Source: Lithodes maja (Eukaryota > Arthropoda > Malacostraca > Decapoda > Lithodidae). From it: a DNA stretch of 64,000 bases. The notes below the pieces were generated by a model. That model searched no databases. It had not been told where the DNA came from and worked only from the letters and a program-made list of their open reading frames with translations. The position numbers were made by a program, and so were the translations under genes. Location of the stretch: contig JBAKBP010007393.1 of the NCBI GenBank assembly GCA_037953745.1, forward strand, positions 35,001 through 99,000, read 5' to 3'. Positions 24,396-34,221 of the stretch are shown here, piece after piece. Positions within the stretch are counted from its first letter, which is position 1. Every line of letters starts with the position of its first letter.

Positions 24396-24562
24396 AAGCA
24401 GGTCAAAACGGCCACACTCCAAAATGGCCACAACCGAAATGGCCACAACCAAAACGGCGACAAACCGAAATGGCCACACTCCAAAATGACCACACTCCGA
24501 AATGGCCACAATCCTAAATGGCCACAAACCGAAATGGTCACAAACCGAAAGGCCACAAGGGA
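24396..24562 (+). repeat. short-period minisatellite (AAATGGCCACA type)
   Basis: About eleven imperfect copies of a 15-16 base unit such as CCGAAATGGCCACAAA follow one another, with variants ACTCC and AACC. The open frames across it (24186-24704, both strands) come from the repeat. Confidence 0.75.
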
Positions 24563-24924
24563 GAGGCTGTTACCCGTGCGTAGTGACTGGTTGAGGCCAG
24601 CCACCACCGCTCGCACTGGTTCTATCCTAAGATATACAGTATTATCTTGGTTCAATTCACAACTCAGATTGACAGTTTTTTTGTCATCTATTGAACAATA
24701 TTAATAAAGTTTTTTGCAAAGGAAAATTAGTAAAAATATCGCTAAAATATATTGTGACGCTCACCGCTTCCCCCAGAACCGCATGGCTTACTCGCTAGGA
24801 CTCGCCAGGGCAGAGAATGTAGCTACAGTCTACCTATCATTGTGTACTTTCCTTCTCGAGAAAGCTTGTGTTGCAGACAGTTCAGAACTGTTCTTTATTT
24901 TCGTCTGTCACAATCCTTTCTATT

Positions 24925-25704
24925 GTGGTAAACTATCAATGGAAGTTAAATATTACTAAGCTATAATGAATCAACTAAAATCAATCTAAATGAAAACTAC
25001 TCTATATCCAAATTGAATTCAATCTGAAACAAGCTAATTTATATCCAAAGGTCTCACATAACAAATGTATATATATAGGGTAAGGTTATAAGGGTTAATA
25101 TTAGCCAGGAATTAACTCACCAATAGTTCCACGTGGCAATGAGGCAAGGGAGAACGTTTACCCAATATGGTGGTGGACAATGGGGAACGAGACTTCGGTC
25201 CCAAGACACAAGTCAAGTTAAAGAAAGAATAAATGATTACATGGGAATGGACATGATTATATAATGTATGCTTATCTATCAGTCAGTCATGATGTCGATG
25301 AGAGCGTCTTGGTGGTGTAGCTGAGTGTGTGTGTATTGTGATTACAGGCACAAAAGCACGATCAACTGAGGGCGGAAAATTAGATGTTAACTGGTTGGTG
25401 TTCGTGAAGGCTCTGACGTACCTGAAAAGCACACCTTGCTGCCTTGGCAAACCGCCAGGAGCCCAAATTATCGTACCGCATTTAGGTTGCTCTATACGAT
25501 TTAATATACGATAAATTCATATATACTACATAAGACCATGGCAATATTGCTTAATAGCATATTAGGCCTTTTATAACTTAACTTATTTACAATCTTATAA
25601 TATACGATCTACTCGTCCTACGTCGTGCTGTAGGAGAGATCGTGACGTCACAGAGACATAAAAGATCACAAAAGAGTCATATTCTATCGTATTTATACGA
25701 TACA
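24925..25704 (-). repeat. BEL/Pao element LTR, 3' copy in element orientation
   Basis: It is the first of two direct repeats, differing from the second at only a few positions by eye (for example an extra AT near 24987 and ACTCGTCC against ACTCATCC near 25613). It contains TTTAATATACGATAAATTC and ends ATACGATACA at the purine tract. The 61-aa frame at 25329-25514 recurs unchanged in the other copy and is not a gene. Confidence 0.75.
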
Positions 25705-25741
25705 CTCCCCCCACAAAAAAGACCTGAACCCCACCTTAAAC

Positions 25742-26344
25742 CTAAAGTTGCCCAGAGGCTATCTTCTGACGCCACAAGTCGACGGCGCCAGCAGCAGCGC
25801 GTCTGGGACGCGTCCCGGTCCGAGCATGATCACCATCAGTAAGAGGTGAGTCGTTCCTTTGAGAATCCTCGGACCCAGCAATAACAGGTGGAGCCTCAGA
25901 TTGCAATGCGGAATCGAGCTCCAAAGCGTACAAACGTGCGATAGGACGAACAGTAGTTCCAGTGGCTGTCTTCAATAGCGCCACCCGCTCTACAGAGTCT
26001 GCCCCCTTGTATACCTCCAATACGCGGCCTAATTTCCAGTATAAACGAGGACTATCTTCTTTAATTAAAACAACTTCGCCAACTGTAGGTGCCGTTGGTC
26101 TACCAGAGGGAGTAACACTCCTTTCCCTCAATGCTAGCAGATATTCACTAATCCACCGTTTCCTAAAATCCTCGATTATCCTGGATATATACTGGTATCT
26201 CTTAGACACCGCTACCTCAGAGTACAACGAGGGATCCTCTAACTCTACTATGGACTGAAAATCAGATGGAAACGCAGTCAATGGTTTTCCATATAGCAAG
26301 TGAGCTGGCGTTAATGGTAGTGGTTCTCCCGGGTCTGGGCACCA
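25742..26344 (-). pseudogene. BEL/Pao integrase C-terminal fragment
   Basis: The frame encodes the C-terminal end of a BEL/Pao polyprotein: DPGEPLPLTPAHLLYGKPL just after the LTR boundary, then RRIIEDF-like and RKRWISEYLLALRER, VGEVVLIKEDSPRLYWKLGRV and RPIARLYALE. This is the integrase C-terminal region (DUF5641 type) typical of BEL/Pao. The catalytic DDE core, RT, protease and gag are absent. The ORF is open to its natural stop, followed by an Arg/Ala-rich tail. Codons of the fragment reach within two bases of the LTR, so the deletion joint lies at or next to the LTR edge. A TTG near 26299 could be called as a start but upstream codons also align with the family. Confidence 0.8.
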
Positions 26345-26345
26345 A

Positions 26346-27122
26346 TGTGGTAAACTATCAATGGAAGTTAAATATTACTAAGCTATAATGAATCAAATAA
26401 AATCAATCTAAATGAAAACTACTCTATCCAAATTGAATTCAATCTGAAACAAGCTAATTTATATCCAAAGGTCTCACATAACAAATGTATATATATAGGG
26501 TAAGGTTATAAGGGTTAATATTAGCCAGGAATTAACTCACCAATAGTTCCACGTGGCAATGAGGCAAGGGAGAACGTTTACCCAATATGGTGGTGGACAA
26601 TGGGGAACGAGACTTCGGTCCCAAGACACAAGTCAAGTTAAAGAAAGAATAAATGATTACATGGGAATGGACATGATTATATAATGTATGCTTATCTATC
26701 AGTCAGTCATGATGTCGATGAGAGCGTCTTGGTGGTGTAGCTGAGTGTGTGTGTATTGTGATTACAGGCACAAAAGCACGATCAACTGAGGGCGGAAAAT
26801 TAGATGTTAACTGGTTGGTGTTCGTGAAGGCTCTGACGTACCTGAAAAGCACACCTTGCTGCCTTGGCAAACCGCCAGGAGCCCAAATTATCGTACCGCA
26901 TTTAGGTTGCTCTATACGATTTAATATACGATAAATTCATATATACTACATAAGACCATGGCAATATTGCTTAATAGCATATTAGGCCTTTTATAACTTA
27001 ACTTATTTACAATCTTATAATATACGATCTACTCATCCTACGTCGTGCTGTAGGAGAGATCGTGACGTCACAGAGACATAAAAGATCACAAAAGAGTCAT
27101 ATTCTATCGTATTTATACGATA
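26346..27122 (-). repeat. BEL/Pao element LTR, 5' copy in element orientation
   Basis: Second direct repeat of the pair. Its outer boundary changes abruptly at ATACGATAC|TATTTT, where the host LTR sequence resumes. Its inner boundary lies beside TTGGTGCCCAGACCCGGG (minus strand), which resembles a primer-binding site yet also reads as integrase codons. Confidence 0.75.
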
Positions 27123-28880
27123 CTATTTTATTTAGTCAATTGAAAGTATTGTGTTAAGTAGTTGAATGATGGGAAGGCGAGCGGGAGAGAGAGAGACCAG
27201 GTGGTGTGACTTGGTGGTGAGTGTGGCGCGTGGCTGGCCCCCTTACATAGGCCTCGCGGGATTCGTTGCCTCCTGCCTAACACTGCCTACTAGGCGGCTG
27301 CTTACTGGGCGACTGTCGCGCGCCCTCGTGCCATTCCTGCGAACTGGGACTCCAGCGAGGCGGTCCCTGGGAATATCCTTGTCAGATCCTTCCCAGACAG
27401 CATACTCTAAGCATCTCCCATGAACTGTTCCACACTCTTGTCTTAGAATCTTTCTCTCCTACTGCCTCTATCATTTCCACTACTTCCTCACCTTTTATTA
27501 ATATCAATCCCCCTCTGGTTCCCTGCATCCACACCTTGAATTGGTGGCCAGACTGTATTATATGCTGGATCTCACATTTCTTATGTACTAGGCTAAGGTT
27601 GAAGAGAGTCGTTGTCTTTTTGGGAGATTGTATTGCTCGGACTGTCTCCATCAATCACTAATGTTTCTACAGGGTTAAATAATGCTAGACTAGGGATCAG
27701 ATACCTTGCTGTTGGTGTTTTCACTGTATGTAGGCTACTTTTGAGCTGCACGACACTACGGATTCTGTGGGTTACCTGGGTGGATCTTTTGTCTGTGTAC
27801 CTTGGAGTTTAGACTGTGTAGTGCGTGAGGGCTGCTTGCCTAATCCACCCAACACTGTTCTAACTCTATTTGCTTTTACTTTTGAGGGTCGCCAGCAGGA
27901 TACTCGATACTTGTGATCGAGAATCCTCGAGAGAGCACCCCTTCATATTAACGTAATCAGGCCGCACAGACCCAAGGTCCACACTAGGCTAGGAGCTGCC
28001 TGGCTCCACCAGAATTCTGTACCTTTGCGCATCCCAGCTAGACTTTATTAACCCGGGTAGACATTAGCTGGATTAGATCATATACTCTTTTATGCATACC
28101 CATTATTTCTACACAAGCATTTTGAGATCTAGGTTGCTGTAGAGAGACACAACCAGCATAGACCGGTTTTGTTAATAGGAGTACTACTTTTTCGTGGCGA
28201 GCATTATTACTGTTGCACCGCTTATAATATTCTTGTGTCCAATAACATTATAGGTCCAGCCTTTTTGTGTATTTAGCCTACACGTGCATTGTCCTGCCTC
28301 CTGCTATTTTGTGGTTCCATTTCCGATACGTTCTTCTTAGTAGCATCCGACATTATTCAGAAGATTCCTTGTTCGGTGCTTGAGGACTTTACAACACTTT
28401 CTTTCATAAAGGAGTGACAGATATTATTGATTAAAGTAACGTTAAGTAAACCTTCTTCTTGTTTGCATTAGATCACTCTTGTGATTTAATTAAGTTAACT
28501 ATCTTTTCCTTGTGTACCATAACTAAGCAACCATATGTTATAGGTAATAGCCTGTTTCAGAGAACATCAGCCTATAGTAGAAGCACATAGATACTGAGAG
28601 TTAAGATACCCCGCTATCGCAGATATAACTCTGGAGGGTATAATATGTGTTCTTTGTTCGACGGGATTATATATCAGGGGTTGGATCTAGCGTTTCCGTT
28701 GTTGCATTTATGCCAGTCTAGTTCAATGTATAAGAGCCACTGATTTATACGAGACCCGATCGTAACAATATATACCGGTATACAGATGTAGTATGAAATA
28801 AGCATAACAATAAGATTGACGGATGATACCCGTCACGGGTAAATTCCATTAATACATTAATTAATGAACTTATTGTTCAC

Positions 28881-29023
28881 CGTCCTGGTGGTGTAATGGT
28901 TAAGGTGGCAAAAAATATGCGTGTGATAACCCGGGTTCGAATCCCGGCGGATCATATATACTTTAATTAATTTCATTGGGGATGTTTGGTGTCATGGTGA
29001 AATTAATACAAATATAGACTATC

Positions 29024-29026
<3 letters not shown>
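28881..29026 (+). mobile_element. tRNA-derived SINE, uninterrupted copy
   Basis: The head at 28881-28953 has A box GGTGGTGTAATGGTTA and B box GGTTCGAATCCC, and the tail block TTAATTTCATTGGGGATG is shared with the copy at 7171-7540. The layout recalls tRNA-Glu or tRNA-Asp, but the acceptor ends do not pair and the anticodon arm is poor. Confidence 0.65.

Positions 29027-29093
<67 letters not shown>
29027..29093. repeat. (GA)n microsatellite
   Basis: About 32 uninterrupted GA dinucleotides directly follow the SINE tail. Confidence 0.95.
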
Positions 29094-29095
<2 letters not shown>

Positions 29096-30839
29096 GAGAG
29101 CGAGTTTAGAAGAGGGAGTCGTTTGTTAAAGAGATACAGAGCAATTAACTATATTTGGTTCGAGGGAGTTCTTTTTGGATTTCCCTATATCGATCCATTT
29201 GTTGGGAAATTTTATGACGCTCCACCCCGATAGGTTGTCGATTAAATTACGCTTATTAATTTAAGTGAGCTATAGCAAACCTGTTACAAGAAATCTGCCT
29301 TCGGGAGGGACATTTTCTTTCCCGATAAATGTACAAATCTAACTTAAAGGGGGGGTCTGGGTAGGCATTTTATAGTTTGAAGGAAGTCTGGGAAGGCGAT
29401 TTTTGTTAGCTAGTGAGATAATATAATATTTATTAGTGGCCCCTCCATCATTGACGAACATGCCTATTACATAAGGCATCCTCTTCAAACACTAATCCGC
29501 CGTAGTTTGAATCTACCGCGCAGAGCATTTAAAATCTGAGGAGCCTTCATCATGAGCGCACGTGACCTCACTCATGGCTTCAGTCATTATGAATTGGGTT
29601 CTCACTACGAAAAAACTTCGTAAAAAATAAAAAACAAAAACAAAATAAGAATAACTATCCAATAAGCTTTCCATCATATCGTGGATGTACTTGTGTGGAT
29701 CTTTGACCAGACGCTGATTCAGGCGTCATTCTTCCTTCACTGACATATCAAGTAAACCAAAATCCTTAATACATCAACGAATGGGAAGGGGATGGTCGGG
29801 AGGGCCCCAGTCGTCAATGATTACGGGGCCACTACTAAATATTAGGTTTTCTTTATCTCCTTACAGGAGTCAAACCTATAATTTATTAGTGGCCCCTCCA
29901 TCATTGACGAATATGCCTGATTTCTAAGACTGGAGGGGGACATTCGTAATCATATCATAACTCTAGAAAAACAGATAATCAAACAACCACATAGTATTCT
30001 TACTTTGGAAAAAAGAGATATTCGGGTGCATAAACTTTATACAGCCTAAATCTTCAAAAAGGGGTACAAGCAAGAGCGTGCTTCAAAGAAGCCTGCTTGA
30101 AAAAGGGTTAACTCTGAGACTCTGTGCACAGATCTGCTAGTTAAGAAGGCACCCCACTTAAAGTAAGTGGTGAAAACTAAAAACTTATAAGTTTACATGT
30201 GCACATATAAACCCCATTAACTAGTGGATATATTCCTAAAAATATAACCAAACATAAATTAATTCTTGTACATTCGTAGAAGTACTGAACTCGTGTACTT
30301 ATGCAGAAGTAATTACTTCAAAAGTAAAAGTCGTAGTTGCAACTACCGAGATTTCTCAAAAATGTATTGCTTCACAGCCAAAGCTACTTACAACAAGAAT
30401 TGTTGTAACACTACTATTGGCCTTTAGCACAATTTCCTGCAATGAATACTACAGAGAAATTTTATAATACAATGCCTACAACCAGTATCACAACTCGTAT
30501 GTTCCGAACACATACTCCGGAGGGGTCTAGGGTGTCCTATGTCACACTAACTGCACCCTCCCCCCCCCCCCCCCCCCCTTTCTTGAAATTAAACAAAACG
30601 TGACTAAAAGGGCCACCTAGACCCTCTGCCGTAAAGTTATACATGGCTAGTATTGCTCAAAAATGGCAAAAGCAAGGAAAATCTTCAATAATATTTTAAT
30701 ATCTCATAATAACCTTCATAACTATACATATAGAATATTCTTGTCAAATACAGATATCAATTTGATTTTACTCTAATATCAAATACTACAAACACTTGGT
30801 ACTAGTTGCATTATAATAACCATCCCTAACTCACATATA
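29094..30839. other. unassigned sequence with a small foldback and a poly-C run
   Basis: No gene is recognised. A 40-base imperfect inverted repeat (29807-29846 and 29873-29912, core TAGTGGCCCC..ATCATTGACGA) has a third, direct copy near 29430-29465. A run of about 20 C lies at 30559-30578. Confidence 0.5.
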
Positions 30840-32041
30840 CATCATCAGACCTAAATCAATAAGAAATACATTTATTAATACATTATGTTGACATTTAAAG
30901 CAAATATATTTTTAATAATAATTTAGAAAAACATAAAAAGTTAGAAATCGCGAAAAAAAGAGATAGAAACAAACACAAACAACAGAAACAGCTAAACCAT
31001 ATATGAACTACGTGTAGATATTGTAGGCTAAAATATACACAATACCTTAGAAACATAATAGGTTGGAGGAGAATTCGTGGGTGCCCAAGGTGGGCTAAAG
31101 ATGGTGAGTGACGAGGGACTCTGCTATTAACCGGGTGGTGTCACCAGAACAACTGAAAAATACTGAAAAATCTGTTTTGTTAATGGAATGGCCTAAAGGT
31201 TCACAATGGTTTCGAATGGCTGAAAAGGATGGTTTAGAAATGGGAAGTCCAGTTCTATAAGATCATTCATTTAAAACTGTTTCGGTAAACAACTAAATAA
31301 ACTTTTCCAAGTCCCGAGCCCCATACCGACTGCTAAAAAGGCAGTCATATTTTTCACTATGCCATTTTTAGGACCATCAAGTTACTCGATACGCCATAAA
31401 GTCACAAAATTGATTCGTTGCTTCTATCCCCAAGTGTCCCTCAGAATAATATTCAAACCTACCAATACTTTGTCTCATTATTTCAAATTCAAAGATCGTA
31501 TCCCGGATGTTCTGCAATCCTCTATTGTTTATCAATATAAATGTAGCTGCTGTAATGCAACTTATATAGGCCAATCAAAACGGCACTTAAACACGAGGGT
31601 TGCGGAGCACCTGGGTCGATCTTATAGAACTGGACTTCCCATTTCTAAACCACCCTTTTCAGCCATTCGAGACCTTTGTGAACCTTTAGGCCATTCCATT
31701 AACAAAAAATATTTTTCAGTAATTTTCAGTTGTTCTGGTGACACCACCCGGTTAATAGCAGAGTCCCTCCTCACTCACCATCTTAAGCCCACCTTGGGCA
31801 CCCACGAATTCTCCTCCAACCTATTATGTTTCTAAGGTATTGTGTATATTTTAGCCTACAATATCTACACGTAGTTCACATATGGTTTAGCTGTTTCTGT
31901 TGTTTGTGTTTGTTTCTATCTCTTTTTTCGCGATTTCTAACTTTTTATGTTTTTCTAAATTATTATTAAAAATATATTTGCTTTAAATGTCAACATAATG
32001 TATTAATAAATGTATTTCTTATTGATTTAGGTCTGATGATG
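30840..32041 (+). mobile_element. 5'-truncated Penelope-like element with an inverted copy of its 3' end
   Basis: A right arm (31618-32041) carries the end of the ORF and the 3' untranslated region. The left arm (30840-31264) is its reverse complement with small changes. Between them lies the remaining 5' coding part. An inverted partial copy at the 5' side is a known structural habit of Penelope-like elements. A (TA)n tract starts about 75 bases after the right arm, in which the Gmr1-like element A is inserted. Confidence 0.75.
31359..31835 (+). pseudogene. PLE reverse transcriptase end plus C-terminal GIY-YIG endonuclease
   Basis: A 158-residue frame gives the C-terminal part of a canonical Penelope polyprotein. 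It opens with LPF-type text (MPFLGPSSYSIRHKV) that leads into the linker LRIIFKPTNTLSHYF and FKDRIPDV, then the endonuclease: YQYKCSCCNATYIGQSKRHLNTRVAEH. The C-x2-C pair and YIGQS are the GIY-YIG signature of this family. ESLLTHHLKPTLG closes the domain. The protein would nick target DNA for reverse transcription. The RT fingers and palm are missing, so this is a relic. The antisense frame at 31377-31574 is a shadow. Confidence 0.85.
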
Positions 32042-32111
32042 ACATATGTTAATGTCGAATCGTTACCGGTACCAGAATAAAGATGTTCGTGTTTACCTTG
32101 GTGTTGCTTGC

Positions 32112-32115
<4 letters not shown>

Positions 32116-32151
<36 letters not shown>
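32116..32151. repeat. (TA)n microsatellite, left part
   Basis: TA repeats end at the first base of LTR A; the matching right part follows the other LTR at 41363. Element A therefore inserted inside one microsatellite. Confidence 0.9.
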
Positions 32152-32155
<4 letters not shown>

Positions 32156-33940
32156 ACGGCTGGATCGGCAATACATATTCGGGATTCTTGATCGTAGGAC
32201 AGAAATGGCTTATGTGACAACGACACGCTCGATTCCAGTCCCAAATACTATATGCTCCAGACAACAAAAGCACCAACGCCCTACAGAGTTATCGTCTATG
32301 GTAACGAGGTACCTTAACTCGGCGAAAGTGTACAACAGGGGTGGGCTATGAGGCTAAACTCCCTCAGACATTTATAGGTTACGTTATTACTAAAGAAATG
32401 CAATACTCAAGAAACTACGTTAATATTAAGCCTCTAATAATGTAGAATAGAAGCAGGCTAAAGGTATGACAGTGAAATGCTAAATGACAAATGTACACGC
32501 CTACTTGAAAGCGCGTGCACTAGAATAACTGTCCCCTACTAACATGCACTAGCATGTAGCATACAAGATGTTCATGATCCAGTAGATACCTAATAATACA
32601 CATGGAAGGAACATAAATAGTAGTCACTTATTGTAATAATGAATCTATACTTGGAATAACTAAAAGGTTGCAGGCAACAGTACTGCGCCGGTAGCCTACT
32701 ACCGCATAGGCTACTTCGCTTCTCTCACTCTGTCTCCCCTCTGAGTCCGTATGCGCCCTACGCAACGGAACTCTGGACACAGCAGCAAAACGACAGTGCA
32801 GTTAATTGATACATGAAAGTATTAATAGTGTTGTCTTGTGTGTGAGTAATGTGTATTGTAAAGTGTTACATACATAAACTTAAAGAGAGCTGCAATGCAT
32901 AGTAAAATAAAGATATCACCCACTCATCATCCCCATGTGTTCTAGCTAGCAGGCCAAGTCACAGGAACAACGAGTCCCAGCACCGAAAGCGAGAACCCAG
33001 GAAAAGACTGTAGAGAACACAAGGACAGATAAATTACGTTACTCTACTATACCGGCACTACGAGCGAGCTGTAGTCTCTGGTACTGCACTCGCTCCTGGC
33101 TCGGTAGGCAAATCAAGGCTAAGTCCTCGCCCCTCTACAGACAACTCCTGGGCATGGTCGGGCTCTTACACATGGCACTAGTCTAGTCACAAATTGGATG
33201 ATGAGCTGGGCATATAACTCGTGAACATGTAGAACGTTCACCAACTATCCTCATCAAGAAGATCGCTGTTCACATTAACCCCTTAAATCTAATACATGTA
33301 AATATATGCTTGTCCTAAGAGTAATACGAGAGGTGAGTGCTGAAACTCCTTTAGGACCTCAAGGGAAGGGTATGCATTTAAATAGAGAGAAGAATGAAAT
33401 GAGAGTAATGTCGTCAGAGAGAAAGAGTGCAACCGTGAGAAATTGGGAGAGAGGGCAAGGGATGTTAGAATCTCAAAGGTTCTAGGCAACCTTGATCATG
33501 GAACACACAGCGAGCCTCCATGCAATGTGCAGTACGACAACATGGGCAGCCAGGCAGCATATGCAGGCGGCAATGTACTACCAACCCTGTCGCACCTAGC
33601 TATAAGCGCAGGGCTGCCAACCGGTCCATACGTCTGGCAACCATTGCTACCCTCTCGCTCTGAAGTCTAACTCACTCTCTCTCTCTGAATTCCTATTATC
33701 TCATCTATCAACTTCTCTATTGATACTACATATTAAATGGAAGGTCTCGACATGGCTTAAAACAAAACCCACCACTGGTTAGCAAATGACGAGACCTTTG
33801 CAGAGATACAAAGAACACAGTTATACGTTGTCACACTCAATATAAGCAGCCAACACGGTACACGGCCCCGCACCGTGTCGATACAGTGGAGTACCAAGGA
33901 GTACAATCAGGTTGCGTTGCTACGCACTGGGTGCGTCACA
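32152..33940 (-). repeat. LTR of element A (3' LTR in element orientation)
   Basis: In element orientation it begins TGTGACGC and ends CCGTAACA. I found no difference from the copy at 39574-41362. Identical short frames of 66 and 75 codons occur in both LTRs and are not genes. Confidence 0.92.
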
Positions 33941-33951
33941 GCCCCCCCAAG
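33941..33951 (-). other. polypurine tract of element A
   Basis: On the minus strand CTTGGGGGGGC abuts TGTGACGC of the 3' LTR. Element B has the parallel CTTGGGGGAGG at 53388-53398. It primes plus-strand DNA synthesis. Confidence 0.8.
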
Positions 33952-34221
33952 ATTTTAGATAATCGACCTTAGAAGCATTATCAAAATCTGACAGGCAACC
34001 AACCGACCTGCTACCCTTAGCTGCCACTAATTGCAAAAGGTGCACAACAACTGAAGTGTGAATTATACATAAAACACAATATCGCATGCATCATGCTACA
34101 ACAATAAAGACTTACAAAACTAAAAAAAAAATTTCTCGTTTATTTTATTGTTTTATAATCTTTTTGGACGGCGTTATGATAGCCTAATTTTACTCCTGCT
34201 CAACCCACACACCGTGCACGA
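33952..34221 (-). other. short noncoding 3' segment of element A
   Basis: About 270 bases between the pol stop and the polypurine tract. No env-like frame is present. Confidence 0.6.

Larger units (their letters stand above)
24925..27122 (-). mobile_element. internally deleted BEL/Pao LTR element inside the solo LTR
   Basis: Two nearly identical direct repeats of about 780 bp (24925-25704 and 26346-27122) flank only about 640 bp that encodes an integrase C-terminus on the minus strand. CTATT occurs just left (24920-24924) and just right (27123-27127), a possible 5-bp target duplication. A purine-rich tract, GTGGGGGGAG on the minus strand, abuts the downstream LTR near 25704-25716 as expected for a polypurine tract. 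Everything from gag to the integrase core is gone. Confidence 0.7.
24753..28766 (+). mobile_element. solo Gmr1-like LTR split by a BEL/Pao element
   Basis: It begins TGTGACGC at 24753 and ends CGTAACA at 28766, with ATAT on both sides (24749-24752 and 28767-28770) as a likely 4-bp duplication. Removing the BEL/Pao insertion leaves about 1.8 kb, the family LTR length. Family blocks include the early CGCTAGGACTCGCCAGG stretch (24793) and the GTCGCCAGCAGG stretch (27888). No internal genes follow. Confidence 0.8.

Noticed and set aside
28881..28953. Functional tRNA gene
   Set aside because: A and B boxes are present, but the acceptor stem does not pair and the block recurs with a shared tail, so it is a SINE.
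33289..33670. Short ORFs repeated exactly at 40711-41092
   Set aside because: They are the same LTR sequence present twice; no domain or start context supports them.
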